DNA of 64,000 bases from DATAUD01 sp035511075 (GTDB lineage Bacteria; Verrucomicrobiota; Verrucomicrobiia; Limisphaerales; Palsa-1400): assembly GCA_035511075.1 (NCBI GenBank), contig DATKFW010000131.1, positions 1-64,000 of the forward strand, in the 5' to 3' direction. A program made the translations under genes and the position numbers. The notes beneath the pieces are model-generated. The model made no database searches and was not told the origin of the DNA. It was given only the letters and a program-made list of their open reading frames with translations. Below, one piece after another: positions 35,901-44,345 of this stretch; the stretch's first letter is position 1, and every line of letters starts with the position of its first letter.

Positions 35901-36441
35901 TGCGGATGGCGTCGTTGCCCTCATCGGCAATGAAGAGATTGCCCTGGCTGTCCACGGCTATTCCGTTGGGATAGCTGAATGTCGCCGAGAGGGCCGGACC
36001 ATTTTGGCTCCCAACCACCCCCGCCACTCCGGCCAGATTGCTGACCGCCCCCGCAAAACTGACGTAGCGAATCATTTGATTGGCTTGATCGACCACCACC
36101 AGTCCTCCGCGGGCCGCCACCATGCCGCGTGGCTGTGAAAATTGCGCCGCGCTCCCGAACCCGTTGTTGGTCCCCGCGGTTTGCGTTCCCGAAGTCCCGG
36201 CCAGCGTCGTCAATATGCCGGTCGAGGGAACATACATGGCGATTCGATTGTCCGACGAATCGGTGATGTAAACATTCCCGTCAAGGTCAGTCGCGACTGC
36301 GCTCGGTTCGAATAGACCGGTGGAAACTTCCGTGCTGACGTATTGGGCGGAAACCGGGGTTGCAAGCAAGGCCGCAGCAACGATGCCCAGGAGGGCCCCG
36401 GCCACCGATTTCTCGATTGGAATATGGGCTGTATTACTCAT
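32926..36441 (-). CDS. Giant exported NHL-repeat protein with cohesin-like and dockerin-like modules (copy 2)
   Basis: 1171 residues with a signal peptide ending VSA/Q. Residues about 35-350 are NHL repeats forming a beta-propeller (PSAVATDLDGNVYITDSSDNRIAMY, PNGIAVDSQGNLFIADEGNDAIRMID, and others). A chitobiase-like segment at about 464-510 has IYYTLDGSVPTNDGS. A cohesin-like beta-sandwich follows (about 560-735), then a dockerin-like EF-hand pair at about 775-855 (AGDFGDTNLESDDVTEVF and MGDGVLAVDDVYVTYRRSLD) and a second cohesin-like module (about 905-1035). The C-terminal module YTLQYSSSAGPGNWTT ends at FYRALVQ. The ATG overlaps the stop of copy 1 (ATGA). Likely an extracellular structural or binding protein. 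Module names rest on pattern only. Confidence 0.78.
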   Translation of the reverse strand: MSNTAHIPIEKSVAGALLGIVAAALLATPVSAQYVSTEVSTGLFEPSAVATDLDGNVYITDSSDNRIAMYVPSTGILTTLAGTSGTQTAGTNNGFGSAAQFSQPRGMVAARGGLVVVDQANQMIRYVSFAGAVSNLAGVAGVVGSQNGPALSATFSYPNGIAVDSQGNLFIADEGNDAIRMIDTNNVVSTVPVGSYQFSAPAAVALDSGNNLWVADTGHDVICLVSNNAVQIVAGISGSPGSADSVFASSAQFSLPSGLLWSGAVNALLISDTGNDTIRELYMTNFNGTLTYSVQTIAGIAGKPGLVNGAPNIAQFNGPTGLGIDAADFGFFIVDTGNNAVRVFQPSAPQPAVPAPVLGYVTFEPNSVGTLVSVFNPSTGAVFNNIAVLAVEAETGTETYMTYGPTPSSPLVNTIPSPGPGQGNSPTIYPGDGTLPPIPSIVPQIPDLTIRVIGEAPGRPPSPVVSARFQFLTGNPSIGGNNAASIKLNDITVGAAIYYTLDGSVPTNDGSSVGPFSDGQIISLTLTSNVTMTARAFADNFAPSGITTNGFSLTNFDADKLTFGFQAGEASSRFIGAAGQRFMAPVTLSLIPNDETMYSLQFDLVATNLTGPPVGPTFGFQSMLKKPDPVDPNFFIPIPPAMAVTETGPLVSLLLTNDALNLLEVGWVERPPFTNLYPSAAQTLITYSQAHDTMFSSSGGQVIVGAFSFVIPITATAGQTYQINSGNASATSDGISTPVFIQTVTNGALGAGAINSTKVVTVGSAQYLVGDAAPFHWFNAGDFGDTNLESDDVTEVFQSAIYNLNYPPAGSDYFDAMDSSDGTDNNYYNGNDTTINSITMGDGVLAVDDVYVTYRRSLDYSLTWYDRFWSNGTRHAVAVPNTLQPLSLKTSAKPVKMALSGPRYVTVAADQVQSGGSTTVQVPIRVLAADTMPIRVLMLNVEIDPLDGSPAITNAVSFTAVTNLGGSTLGATFGANMCAGAWLDSTVSGVSGTGIIGTLNVTLPPNITTNSSYLVHFDHFSASPNGIALFHSTVQDGLITVANRSGSSWNDGIPDTWRLLYFGTVSNALSAANADPDGDGASNWQEYVAGTNPLDAASVFEFLPATPPAGAGFALQWPSVVNKTYTLQYSSSAGPGNWTTVATNMPGTGQPMQWTDPNTTAAARFYRALVQ

Positions 36442-39400
36442 GGCTGCAGTAGGATTTGATAAAAGCGGCTGTTGCCGCTGTAGTTGGTGATGAGCAATTG
36501 ATAATAATTGCCATCCCCGGCGTTAGTATTGATCGCGGTCCAGTTTTTCCCTCCAAGGTCCGGTTGTGATTCCAGAATATATGTTTTGCCCGGAGCGGTC
36601 AGCCAGTTCACCGCCATGCCTTCAAGCCCGTTGGTGTTGATAGTGGCGCTGGTGAACCGAAGGCAGGAAGCCGCGTTGGTCGGGTTGGTCCCAGCCAGAT
36701 ATTCCATCCAATTGGGCATCCCGTCGCCGTCCGCGTCCACGTCATCGCCGGCCTGGGCATTGGTCGTGCTGCCGAAAAAGTACGTCTTCCATTCGTCGGA
36801 CGTCAGCGACGCCGGTTGTTGTGCCCCCGTTCCCACCCAAACGGCCCCGGGGAAGCTTTCCATTTGATATTCCGTCGTGAAATCTGGCGCGCCACCCGCG
36901 ACAACGAATTGCAAGGCATAAGACTCTCCCGCCTGCGCCCCCGGCGGAATCTGAAAACTGACCGTGCCCAGGTAATTGCTGCCCTGCAATGGCGGGTCGA
37001 ACTCTCCCAGACTCCAGGAGCAGACAATGTCGTTGGCAGACAGCCCGGCCGAAACCCCCGGCGATGGAACGCCCGAGGCTGGAGTGAATTGGATTTGTCC
37101 GACTGCGGGCGCGCCGCCGTTTGGCACCGCCGTTGCGCGGAACGCCATCCCGGAAACGTCGTAGCCCGGGAGTACCTTTGCATAAATCGGCACCGAACAT
37201 GTGTTGCCCGGCAGGGCGTAGGTCACCGTGCCCGCCCCAATGGAAAACTGGCAGAACCACACCAGCCCGGGCGGCGTGTTGGTTATATCCTGCTTGACCG
37301 GCACAGCGGACGAAGCGTCCGACAACGGCACCGGCGGGCCTCCAGGCGTCCAGGAGACTTGCTCGTGCGACAAACTGCCGTTGGTCCAAAAGCGAATCCA
37401 ATTGTTCGTATCCAGTCCAACCGAGCGGTAAATCACCGTCTGCCAATCCAGGAATGTCAGAAAACCGTCGCCGATGAGTCCCGGCGTTTCGGGATACACA
37501 TCCATCGCCTTATACGCGTCGCTGTCGGTATACGGCCGGCGGATATTGACGATCGCATAAAGCAGCGCGTTTGCATCGCTGTTATCCAGCCCGCAATTCC
37601 CAAACTCCCCGTTGTCGTACCCGGTCGGGGGCGCCGAATCCCCGGCCAGTTGGGCCGGGTCGGTAATTGTCAATGTCTGGGCCGGCATGGCCTCCAACCC
37701 CACAGAATCGTCTATCCCATCCGACGTGCCGCTCGGGTAAAGAACATTCAGGGAGTAACTCTGGCCGTAGGCCGCGGTTTTCGGGATCTCCACGCGCAGC
37801 ATAACCGCCACGCCAAAACCCTCAATATCCATCCCGGAAGTCGAGCCTGAAGCCGATACCAACAGGCCCGCGCCGTTGGACGAGTTCGTATACGACGAAA
37901 AATTCGTCAACGCAACCGGCGCGTTGCCGGGCGCCGGTCCCGTCACTTGCACGTAATCGTTTGCCGTGATCCCTTGCAGGGATAGTGACGGTATCATGGG
38001 CGTACTGGCGTCGTTTGGCGTGACTTCGACACGAAATTGCAGCGACTTTAGCACGCCGTTTTTTTCCAGCGCCGCCACCACGGGAATGTAGGCGACGTCG
38101 CCCGACCCGGACTGGGCGGATTCGGCGAAGCCGATCAGGTTGGTGGCAGGCGACGTCCCCGGCACAATCGTGCTGGAAACGGCGCTGTTGAACGCCGCGA
38201 CTTGCAGCGTACTGAGGTCTTCCTGCGGATTGCACCATTCGATAGTCCCAACATAATCCCCGGAATTGGTGACCATCGTCACAGGCGTGCTGTTGGTCGT
38301 CGGCGTGGTGCCGTCGGTGGTGAAATAAACTGATGCAACGCTGCTGGTGACGTTGATCGTCACGCATTCTGGGTAATAGCCGTTGCTGGGGCTAAACGTA
38401 AGTGTCGGCGGCTGGGCGGCCGACAACGTGGTGAAAACAAGCTCGCTGCCCGTGCCGATCCCGCTGCTGTTGACGGCCACGGCTTGGTAGAAATAGGTTG
38501 TTAACGGCTGCAAATTGGTCAATGGCAAACTCACCGTGTTGGTCGTGTTCAAGTTGACGGTCAGATTGGTTGAGACTGTGACGTTCCCGTTGCTGCTGGT
38601 CAGACCCCACTGAAAATACGCCGATGTCATTTCGCCTTGAGGAAAGACGGCGGCGTTCAAACTCGCGCTGGTGGCTGTGATGTTGGTGGCGAAGAGCGTC
38701 GTCACCACTGGCGCCAGCCCCAATGATACACCGACCGCGTTCACCGGCGACAGTCCACTGCCCGTGACGCCGCGGATCAAATCGTAGTATTGTTCTGTCA
38801 CGAACAACGTGCCGGTCGGCGAGATCGTGACGCTCACAGGCTCGCGACCCGACGCGCTGGTCGTGGTAGTTCCTGCCGGGCCATCCACCCATCCGGCAAA
38901 AAGTGCCGGCACGTCATCGCAAAAAGTCGCTGTCCACACGTTGCTGGCTGTTCCGTATAGGGTTGTCGTGTTCGTCAGCGTATCGATAATCCGCACCCGG
39001 TTGTTCAACGTGTCGCAAACGACCATGCGCCCGTCTGCCGAAGCAGCAATGCCATGCGGCTGATCGAACTTGGCGAATAGCGGTGTGCCGTCCTGCCAGC
39101 CCTCCCCGTTGCCCCCCGTCAAGAGCACCGGCGTTGAGTTGTCGTTGGTGGCAACGAGGTAAATGGCGTTGCTGAGCGTGTCGCTGACCGCCAATTGACC
39201 ATCAGACCGCAGCGCCAGAGCAACTGGTTTCCAGCGAAAAGATGTCACGATAAAATCCATCGCCAACTGGCCGCCTGACACAAGACTGTTCGAATAGACT
39301 GGCGCGGGAAACCCGTCAACCAATCGGAACCGCACGATCATTCCGTTGGTGAATGCCATGAAGACATTCGAACTGGTATCCACCGCCAACGCCGAGGCCA

Positions 39401-39938
39401 TCGGCTTGGTTGACCCGTCTGTAAAGGAGATTTCCGAGAGCGGGTTTAGAAATTGGTCATACTTAAGCAAAAGACCGTTGGTAGGCATCATTATGTACAG
39501 GCTGTCGGCCGCATCGACTGCGACGCCGTTGACCTTGGGATAAGGATGAGAGTTGGTCTCGTAAGAAGTTACCTTGCCTTCTTTGTTTGTGATGGCGGTC
39601 ACGATTCTTAAATGGGTCGTGATGCTCGTGACCAAGTTGCCCGCCTGGCTGATTTCCTCGACGTCGGAATTATCCGTGTCGGCTACCCACAAATTGGTTT
39701 GCGAATCCAGCGCGCTGGCGTAGGGATCGTTGAATTGCGCGTTGGTATACGTGTCGCCTCCCGCAAACCCGGCCCAGGCGGCGCACGAATTGAGCCGCGG
39801 GCCGCCGCCAATGGTATTGACGCTGACCTGCCCCTGCGCGTCAAGGCCCGGCAACAGCAAGCCCAACACGGCCACAGCGCAGACCCAGCGGGCCGAATGC
39901 GTCTTTCGCTCTGTCCGATTTTTGCAATTAAAACTCAT
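36438..39938 (-). CDS. Giant exported NHL-repeat protein with FN3, cohesin-like and dockerin-like modules (copy 1)
   Basis: 1166 residues, paralogous to the next gene. Signal peptide (VCAVAVLGLLLPGLDAQG). NHL-type beta-propeller at about 30-400 (for example FDQPHGIAASADGRMVVCDTLNNRVRIID). An FN3-like domain at about 405-510 (TATSASLNAAVFPQGEMTSAYFQWG), then chitobiase-like VYFTTDGTTPTTNSTP at about 515-555. A cohesin-like module spans about 610-745, a dockerin-like EF-hand pair about 765-835 (FGNCGLDNSDANALLYAIV and LIGDGFLTFLDWQTVIYRS), and a second cohesin-like module about 905-1020. The C-terminal module is YILESQPDLGGKNWT to FYQILLQP. The start lies 13 bases after the secretin stop, so it is co-transcribed with the export genes. 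Confidence 0.78.
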   Translation of the reverse strand: MSFNCKNRTERKTHSARWVCAVAVLGLLLPGLDAQGQVSVNTIGGGPRLNSCAAWAGFAGGDTYTNAQFNDPYASALDSQTNLWVADTDNSDVEEISQAGNLVTSITTHLRIVTAITNKEGKVTSYETNSHPYPKVNGVAVDAADSLYIMMPTNGLLLKYDQFLNPLSEISFTDGSTKPMASALAVDTSSNVFMAFTNGMIVRFRLVDGFPAPVYSNSLVSGGQLAMDFIVTSFRWKPVALALRSDGQLAVSDTLSNAIYLVATNDNSTPVLLTGGNGEGWQDGTPLFAKFDQPHGIAASADGRMVVCDTLNNRVRIIDTLTNTTTLYGTASNVWTATFCDDVPALFAGWVDGPAGTTTTSASGREPVSVTISPTGTLFVTEQYYDLIRGVTGSGLSPVNAVGVSLGLAPVVTTLFATNITATSASLNAAVFPQGEMTSAYFQWGLTSSNGNVTVSTNLTVNLNTTNTVSLPLTNLQPLTTYFYQAVAVNSSGIGTGSELVFTTLSAAQPPTLTFSPSNGYYPECVTINVTSSVASVYFTTDGTTPTTNSTPVTMVTNSGDYVGTIEWCNPQEDLSTLQVAAFNSAVSSTIVPGTSPATNLIGFAESAQSGSGDVAYIPVVAALEKNGVLKSLQFRVEVTPNDASTPMIPSLSLQGITANDYVQVTGPAPGNAPVALTNFSSYTNSSNGAGLLVSASGSTSGMDIEGFGVAVMLRVEIPKTAAYGQSYSLNVLYPSGTSDGIDDSVGLEAMPAQTLTITDPAQLAGDSAPPTGYDNGEFGNCGLDNSDANALLYAIVNIRRPYTDSDAYKAMDVYPETPGLIGDGFLTFLDWQTVIYRSVGLDTNNWIRFWTNGSLSHEQVSWTPGGPPVPLSDASSAVPVKQDITNTPPGLVWFCQFSIGAGTVTYALPGNTCSVPIYAKVLPGYDVSGMAFRATAVPNGGAPAVGQIQFTPASGVPSPGVSAGLSANDIVCSWSLGEFDPPLQGSNYLGTVSFQIPPGAQAGESYALQFVVAGGAPDFTTEYQMESFPGAVWVGTGAQQPASLTSDEWKTYFFGSTTNAQAGDDVDADGDGMPNWMEYLAGTNPTNAASCLRFTSATINTNGLEGMAVNWLTAPGKTYILESQPDLGGKNWTAINTNAGDGNYYQLLITNYSGNSRFYQILLQP

Positions 39939-39951
39939 AAAAGCGAACAGG

Positions 39952-41655
39952 TTAGGGCTGGTAATCCGGCTTTACATCCTGCTTGGGCTTGGTCCAGTCG
40001 TAAGGCTCTCCGGTGTCCCAACTCGATTCCTTAAGATTCGATGCCGTCGACGGCTTTCGCGCAAGGAACGTCGTTTCCCCTGGCTGGAAGTCCGCGTCCT
40101 GAATAATCGTGGGCGTTACGAATATCAGGATGATGTCCTTGGTATGCGCCAAACTGTCGCTGCGGAACGCGTATCCCAATCCGGGCAAATCACCCAGAAT
40201 AGGCACCTTGGTATAAGTCTTGGTAACGATATCCTGATCCAGTCCGCCCAACACCAGCGTGTAGCCGCTCGGCACTGACGCTGAAGTGACAATCGTCCGG
40301 CGGTCGAAGATCGGCGCCGTATTGACCTGCCCGGCAAGTGTGTCGGTGGCTATCTGGGCGTCTTTTTGCGAAACTTCCGGCCGCAACTCCATCAGCACAT
40401 TGGTCGGACCAGCGCAGCGCGGCGTCACTGTCAGTTTGACGCCCACTTCGTTCAGCGTGATGTTGTGGACCTTCAAATCGTAGTTCGGCTGAATCGTCGC
40501 CAGGCCCGAAGCCGATCCACCGGCAGGCGCGCTTTGGGTCTGCACGAAAACCGGGACGTTTTGCACCACCATCAACTCGGTTTCCTGGCCGTCCAGTGTT
40601 ACGGTGCGCGGGAATGAGATCGATTTGGTGTCCGCGTCGGTGTTCAGAAATGATAGCACTGCCTGCAGGCCGTCGGCGCTGAGAAACGCAGTCGAGGGAC
40701 TAAACCCATGCGCCGTATTGAGCGAGAGCCCTCCCCCCGAGGCGGGGTTGCCTGGAATCGTCGTCGTCAAGCTGGTCAGATTGCTCACGACGCTGGACAC
40801 CCCTCCCGAGTTTCCACCCGCAAGCGGCGTTGTCGTTCCCCCTGGCAATGTGGTCGACCCGCCGACCCCGTTGCCTGACGTGGTGTTGTTGCCCGAGTTC
40901 ACGGTGCCCGATGTAATGCCGTTGCCGAAACTGACATGTTGGGCCGCCAGTGTCCCGGTCCAATCGACGCCCTTGGCGGAAGTGATGTCTTTGGTTGTCT
41001 CCACAACCTTCGCCTCGATCAGCACCTGGCGCGTCGCCGTGTCCAATTTTGCGACCAATGCCTCGACGCCAGCCACTTCCTTTTCTGTCGTGCGGATCAC
41101 CAATTGGCGCGTGCGCCGGTCGGGAATGATCGTGCTGCGCGTCGAAAGCGTGGAAGCAACCTCTACAATAATATTGGTCGGCTCACTATAGCGCAGCGGA
41201 ATCACCACCACCACCAGCGGCTCAAGGGCGGCAGGGTTCCTGGCGGTTACCCGCCCGATCCTGGTGCGCGGGTCCCATTCCAATTGCCAGCCCCAGTTGT
41301 CCAACAGCGCCTGCAATGCCTGCATCGCCGTGACTTTGTGCCATTTCTCCGTCACTGTCGGCAGCGGGACGGGCTGGCCATTCGGCCCAACGGCGCTGAC
41401 CAGCTTGGGATCAAATTCGATGTTCAGGCCCGCTTGCAGCGCCAGCGTCCGAACCGCGTCCGGCAGTGCCACCGCGTCGAACGCCACCAAATCGACAACC
41501 TCGTTGCCATAGGGGCTGTTGGTAAGCCCCGAGTCCACCCCGGTCAGGGGTGCCACGGCAGGTGCCGAGGGCGTTAATGGGCCAGATTGACCGAGCGTTG
41601 CCAGGCACGGTGCAAGCACCGCCACAAGGAGCGCGAAGACGTTTTCCGTTTTCAT
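39952..41655 (-). CDS. Secretin (GspD/PilQ family outer-membrane channel)
   Basis: 567 residues from the ATG at 41655 with a signal peptide ending LGQ. The N-terminal region holds a STN/N0-like segment (FDAVALPDAVRTLALQAGLNIEFDPKLV) and an N1 domain (VVVVIPLRYSEPTNIIVEVASTLST, then RQLVIRTTEKEVAGVEALVAKLD). The beta-barrel secretin domain includes RQVLIEAKVVETT, a Gly/Ser/Thr-rich insertion of about 60 residues (TSGTVNSGNNTTSGNG onward), VGVKLTVTPRC and the signature VPILGDLPGLGYAFRSD. It should form the multimeric outer-membrane pore. It follows the PilP-like gene by 63 bases and runs into the two NHL giants. Whether it serves a type II or a type IV-like system cannot be told from sequence alone. 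Confidence 0.93.
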   Translation of the reverse strand: MKTENVFALLVAVLAPCLATLGQSGPLTPSAPAVAPLTGVDSGLTNSPYGNEVVDLVAFDAVALPDAVRTLALQAGLNIEFDPKLVSAVGPNGQPVPLPTVTEKWHKVTAMQALQALLDNWGWQLEWDPRTRIGRVTARNPAALEPLVVVVIPLRYSEPTNIIVEVASTLSTRSTIIPDRRTRQLVIRTTEKEVAGVEALVAKLDTATRQVLIEAKVVETTKDITSAKGVDWTGTLAAQHVSFGNGITSGTVNSGNNTTSGNGVGGSTTLPGGTTTPLAGGNSGGVSSVVSNLTSLTTTIPGNPASGGGLSLNTAHGFSPSTAFLSADGLQAVLSFLNTDADTKSISFPRTVTLDGQETELMVVQNVPVFVQTQSAPAGGSASGLATIQPNYDLKVHNITLNEVGVKLTVTPRCAGPTNVLMELRPEVSQKDAQIATDTLAGQVNTAPIFDRRTIVTSASVPSGYTLVLGGLDQDIVTKTYTKVPILGDLPGLGYAFRSDSLAHTKDIILIFVTPTIIQDADFQPGETTFLARKPSTASNLKESSWDTGEPYDWTKPKQDVKPDYQP

Positions 41656-41718
41656 ATAGCTTTGTGCAATCTCAACTTTTCTGTTGGCGTTGGCGGGGGA
41701 CAATCGTCCCGCGCGTTA

Positions 41719-42222
41719 CTATTTCTTGTTCAGTTCCAGTCGCTTCGGTCGGGCTTCTCCATCGACTTTTATAACGACGTAGTCGTCACCAATTTCCAGG
41801 CAACGCACGTGTACCTGCCCGTTCGGAACTCGCACCGCAGATTCTTCGCCGACTGCCAGAATCTCGCTGTTGATCACCGCCAAACGATGAGTTGCCGAGC
41901 CTACAATCCCTTTGAGCAGCAAGTCGCTTGCCACGGTTGTGTTGTGCGCTACCACCGTCGGCGGAGGCACCGGCTCTCGTCGATGGGAATCGGGATAAAA
42001 TGGGTCTCGCCCCTTGGGCGCCGGCAGATCCTCGAAAACAGATGCATAGGAGTCGCCGTTAGTACTGGCTGCCGGAACAGGCGTTTTGGGTTTGACGGCC
42101 GCCACGGCCGGCTTGGCTCCGCTTGGCGCCGCCGCGCGGTTGCACCCTGCCGCCAGGCTGACGATCAGCCATGCCCCGGCCAAAACCTGGGCGGCCTTTG
42201 CCAAATTTTGGGAATTCTTCAT
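41719..42222 (-). CDS. PilP-like lipoprotein (secretin-dynamics protein)
   Basis: 167 residues with a lipobox LAAGC (Cys27). The C-terminal half has the PilP/GspC-HR pattern: RDPFYP, then LLLKGIVGSATHRLAVINSEILAVGEE, then VRCLEIGDDYVVIKVDGE. PilP bridges the inner-membrane PilN/PilO dimer and the secretin. The ATG overlaps the PilO-like stop by four bases. The linker at residues 28-60 is Ala/Pro-rich, fitting a periplasm-spanning tether. No enzymatic role is expected. Confidence 0.82.
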   Translation of the reverse strand: MKNSQNLAKAAQVLAGAWLIVSLAAGCNRAAAPSGAKPAVAAVKPKTPVPAASTNGDSYASVFEDLPAPKGRDPFYPDSHRREPVPPPTVVAHNTTVASDLLLKGIVGSATHRLAVINSEILAVGEESAVRVPNGQVHVRCLEIGDDYVVIKVDGEARPKRLELNKK

Positions 42223-42803
42223 TTGGTGTCGCTTGAGGTCATGGGCACGACCAAATCAAACGTGTAGGCAAGCTTTTCCGCGTCAGTGCTGGCGACGGCA
42301 CCGGCGGTGATTGTAAGGTTCTGCACGCGAAAATAAGGAAAAGCGTTTTCAAGGTCGGCAAAAAACCTCCCAAATTCATAGTAGTAACCGGTCCCCTTGA
42401 GATGAAACGTCGCCCATTTGTACGGAAATCCTCCAATGATCCCCACGTCGCTGACGTCCGGCTGGCTGTAAGAATAAATATTGACTCCTTTGCGGGTTTG
42501 GATGAACGGATTGATTTCTCCGATGATCCAGGCGTAGGCGTCCCGGTCCGGCGCCAGTGTCGCCTCGCGTTTGGCCAGCAAGTCGCTCCGCACCTCCAGT
42601 TGCGCCGCGATTTCCGACCCCCGCCTCATTTCCGCCTCGGCGTCTTTGAGTGTCTTGGTCACCGTTTGCGTGTTTTCCCGTGTGCGCAAGAGTTCGGCCT
42701 GCTTGGCCATCACGCCGAACCACCACAGGCCCGCAATGATCGCGGCCGTTGCGAAGGCAATCGCGCCCATCCGTTCCTGTTGTTGTTTGGAGAGCTTGAT
42801 CAT
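42219..42803 (-). CDS. PilO-like inner-membrane protein
   Basis: 194 residues from the ATG at 42803. One membrane helix near the N-terminus (MGAIAFATAAIIAGLWWFGVM), then a coiled coil (RTRENTQTVTKTLKDAEAEMRRGSEIAAQLEVRSDLLAKREATL) and a ferredoxin-like C-terminal domain (FHLKGTGYYYEFGRFFADLENAFPYFRVQNLTITAG). This is the PilO/GspM layout. The ATG overlaps the PilN-like stop and the stop overlaps the PilP-like start, each by four bases, so the three proteins should be made in fixed ratio. Confidence 0.82.
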   Translation of the reverse strand: MIKLSKQQQERMGAIAFATAAIIAGLWWFGVMAKQAELLRTRENTQTVTKTLKDAEAEMRRGSEIAAQLEVRSDLLAKREATLAPDRDAYAWIIGEINPFIQTRKGVNIYSYSQPDVSDVGIIGGFPYKWATFHLKGTGYYYEFGRFFADLENAFPYFRVQNLTITAGAVASTDAEKLAYTFDLVVPMTSSDTK

Positions 42804-43471
42804 CGCCGCACCTCCGGGAAGTGGCACGCCAGTGAAAACGTGATAAACGCCCGCCCCGGATCGGACGGGTCCGCCGTCGGCGCGCTTAATGTCCCTTCAA
42901 ACACAAATCCATCTCGGCGATCGAGAGCCTTCACAAAATAATCGGAATTGCACAGGCGCTCCTTGAATTTGGTGTAATTCTGCTCGTTGGCATCGGAGTC
43001 CTTGGCGTCAATATACAAACTGGTTTTTTCCACGACCCCCCCCGGAATGACTCTCTTGTTGGCGCCGACGCCGACGTCGTGTGGCGGTTCCTTGATGTAA
43101 GCTTGTTCGCCTTTGATGGCCGTGACCTGAACATTATTGACAACGCATTTCTGCAATGCGTTGAGCACCGGCGCCCATAGAAAACGGTTTGTCGTCAGGT
43201 TATCCAACGCGGCCAGCTCCCGGTCGATCTCCGCCGTCTTGATCACGTTGTTGGTCACCGCGCCATAGTTGGCTTTGATCTCGGACCATCGCGTGTTGAT
43301 TCGCGCAAGGTCTTTCTGATCAAACCATATGTCGCATTGCAATTTCAGCAGCCACAGCAGAACCAGACAAACCAAAAAGCCCGCGATCCACACGGCGCGT
43401 TTCACCGGGTCTTTGCGCCGCATGTCCTCTGCCGCTTGTTCCTCGGCCAAAAGATTAATTCGGATCGGCAT
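42800..43471 (-). CDS. PilN-like inner-membrane protein
   Basis: 223 residues from the ATG at 43471 (a GTG at 43477 is the alternative). It begins MPIRINLLAEEQAAEDMRRKD, the short cytoplasmic PilN motif that normally contacts PilM. One membrane helix follows (AVWIAGFLVCLVLLWLL), then a coiled coil and a periplasmic domain. The retained INLLAEE motif suggests a PilM-like actin-fold partner exists elsewhere in the genome, since none is encoded here. First gene of the block, with a predicted promoter about 100 bases upstream. Confidence 0.8.
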   Translation of the reverse strand: MPIRINLLAEEQAAEDMRRKDPVKRAVWIAGFLVCLVLLWLLKLQCDIWFDQKDLARINTRWSEIKANYGAVTNNVIKTAEIDRELAALDNLTTNRFLWAPVLNALQKCVVNNVQVTAIKGEQAYIKEPPHDVGVGANKRVIPGGVVEKTSLYIDAKDSDANEQNYTKFKERLCNSDYFVKALDRRDGFVFEGTLSAPTADPSDPGRAFITFSLACHFPEVRR

Positions 43472-43569
43472 AGTCACTTATCGGCAGGATACGCAATTTC
43501 GTAAACAGGAGATTCCTGTTTTGCCCGCGTCGGCATCGTGCGATTGACGGCATTGCTTCAGGTGCTTCT

Positions 43570-43599
43570 CTTATAATTGAATGTACTACAAAAAAGCAA
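43570..43599 (-). promoter_or_regulatory. Predicted promoter of the PilN-secretin block
   Basis: Reading the minus strand, TTGCTT (43599-43594), an 18-base AT-rich spacer and TATAAG (43575-43570). Expected transcript start near 43563, about 90 bases before the PilN-like ATG. The rest of the 243-base gap shows nothing else definite. Confidence 0.42.
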
Positions 43600-43714
43600 G
43601 TAGCAACTATTAGGCCCATTTCCGTCAAGCCTCCGATCCGGGGATGGGACCTTCACTTATGTCCCAATAATGGGCCGACCCTGTCTCATTCCATGGACAG
43701 TTTGGGGAAAAAAA

Positions 43715-44344
43715 TCAGCCCTCCGCCTCGGTGGGCTTCGCTTCGGGCTCCGGATCGGCTGTTTCTGTTTCTTCCTTCGCCGCCGCCGTCAACTTCATCG
43801 CCCCCACGAAAAGCCCCGTGAACAAGCCACCGCTTATTATTGTATTACGGAAAAATTCCCACGTCGGCGGGTGCTCCGGGAACCCAGTCGTCAGCGCCTG
43901 AATCCATCCCCCCGGCGTCTTGGGATAAGCCAGCGTCATCCACGAAGCCGTGTTGGTCACCAGGTAAAAAAGGATTGCCCCGCCGATCCCGCCTCCCAGC
44001 AGCGTCCACCACGGCCTCTTGGCGCCCAGCATTCGTCCCAGCCAGATCAACCCCGCGTACGCAACGTAATTGGGGCATTGCGCCGCCAAAAATCCGCGCC
44101 ACGAAAACGCCACCTCGGGATAGAAAAACAGGCTGATCAGCAAATCGCTTCCCGCCAGGATCCCCAGAGGCGCAATCCATCCCGCCCACCCCGGCAAATA
44201 CAGCCCTGCGCAAAAAACAATCGCATACGCCGCGCTGAAGTTCGGTGGCATCAGCCCGGGCCACCGGCTCAGGGCGAACACCACCACCAGCAGTAGTGGC
44301 CAGACATTGTTTTTCTTCACGACGCCACCATACGCCCCGCGCAT
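43715..44344 (-). CDS. DUF6580-type membrane protein
   Basis: 209 residues with five or six hydrophobic segments: VWPLLLVVVFALSRWPG, NFSAAYAIVFCAGLYLPG, WIAPLGILAGSDLLISL, a segment around FLAAQCPNYVAYAGLIWLG, and GGIGGAILFYLVTNTASWM. The SAAYAI..FAG, PL..L..SDLL and FY.VTN..SW pattern matches DUF6580, a small-molecule-transporter-like family related in layout to ECF S components. The tail is acidic and low-complexity (KEETETADPEPEAKPTEAEG). It starts one base after the uvrA stop, so it is co-translated with uvrA. A GTG at 44320 is an alternative start. Substrate unknown. Confidence 0.75.
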   Translation of the reverse strand: MRGAYGGVVKKNNVWPLLLVVVFALSRWPGLMPPNFSAAYAIVFCAGLYLPGWAGWIAPLGILAGSDLLISLFFYPEVAFSWRGFLAAQCPNYVAYAGLIWLGRMLGAKRPWWTLLGGGIGGAILFYLVTNTASWMTLAYPKTPGGWIQALTTGFPEHPPTWEFFRNTIISGGLFTGLFVGAMKLTAAAKEETETADPEPEAKPTEAEG

Positions 44345-44345
44345 T

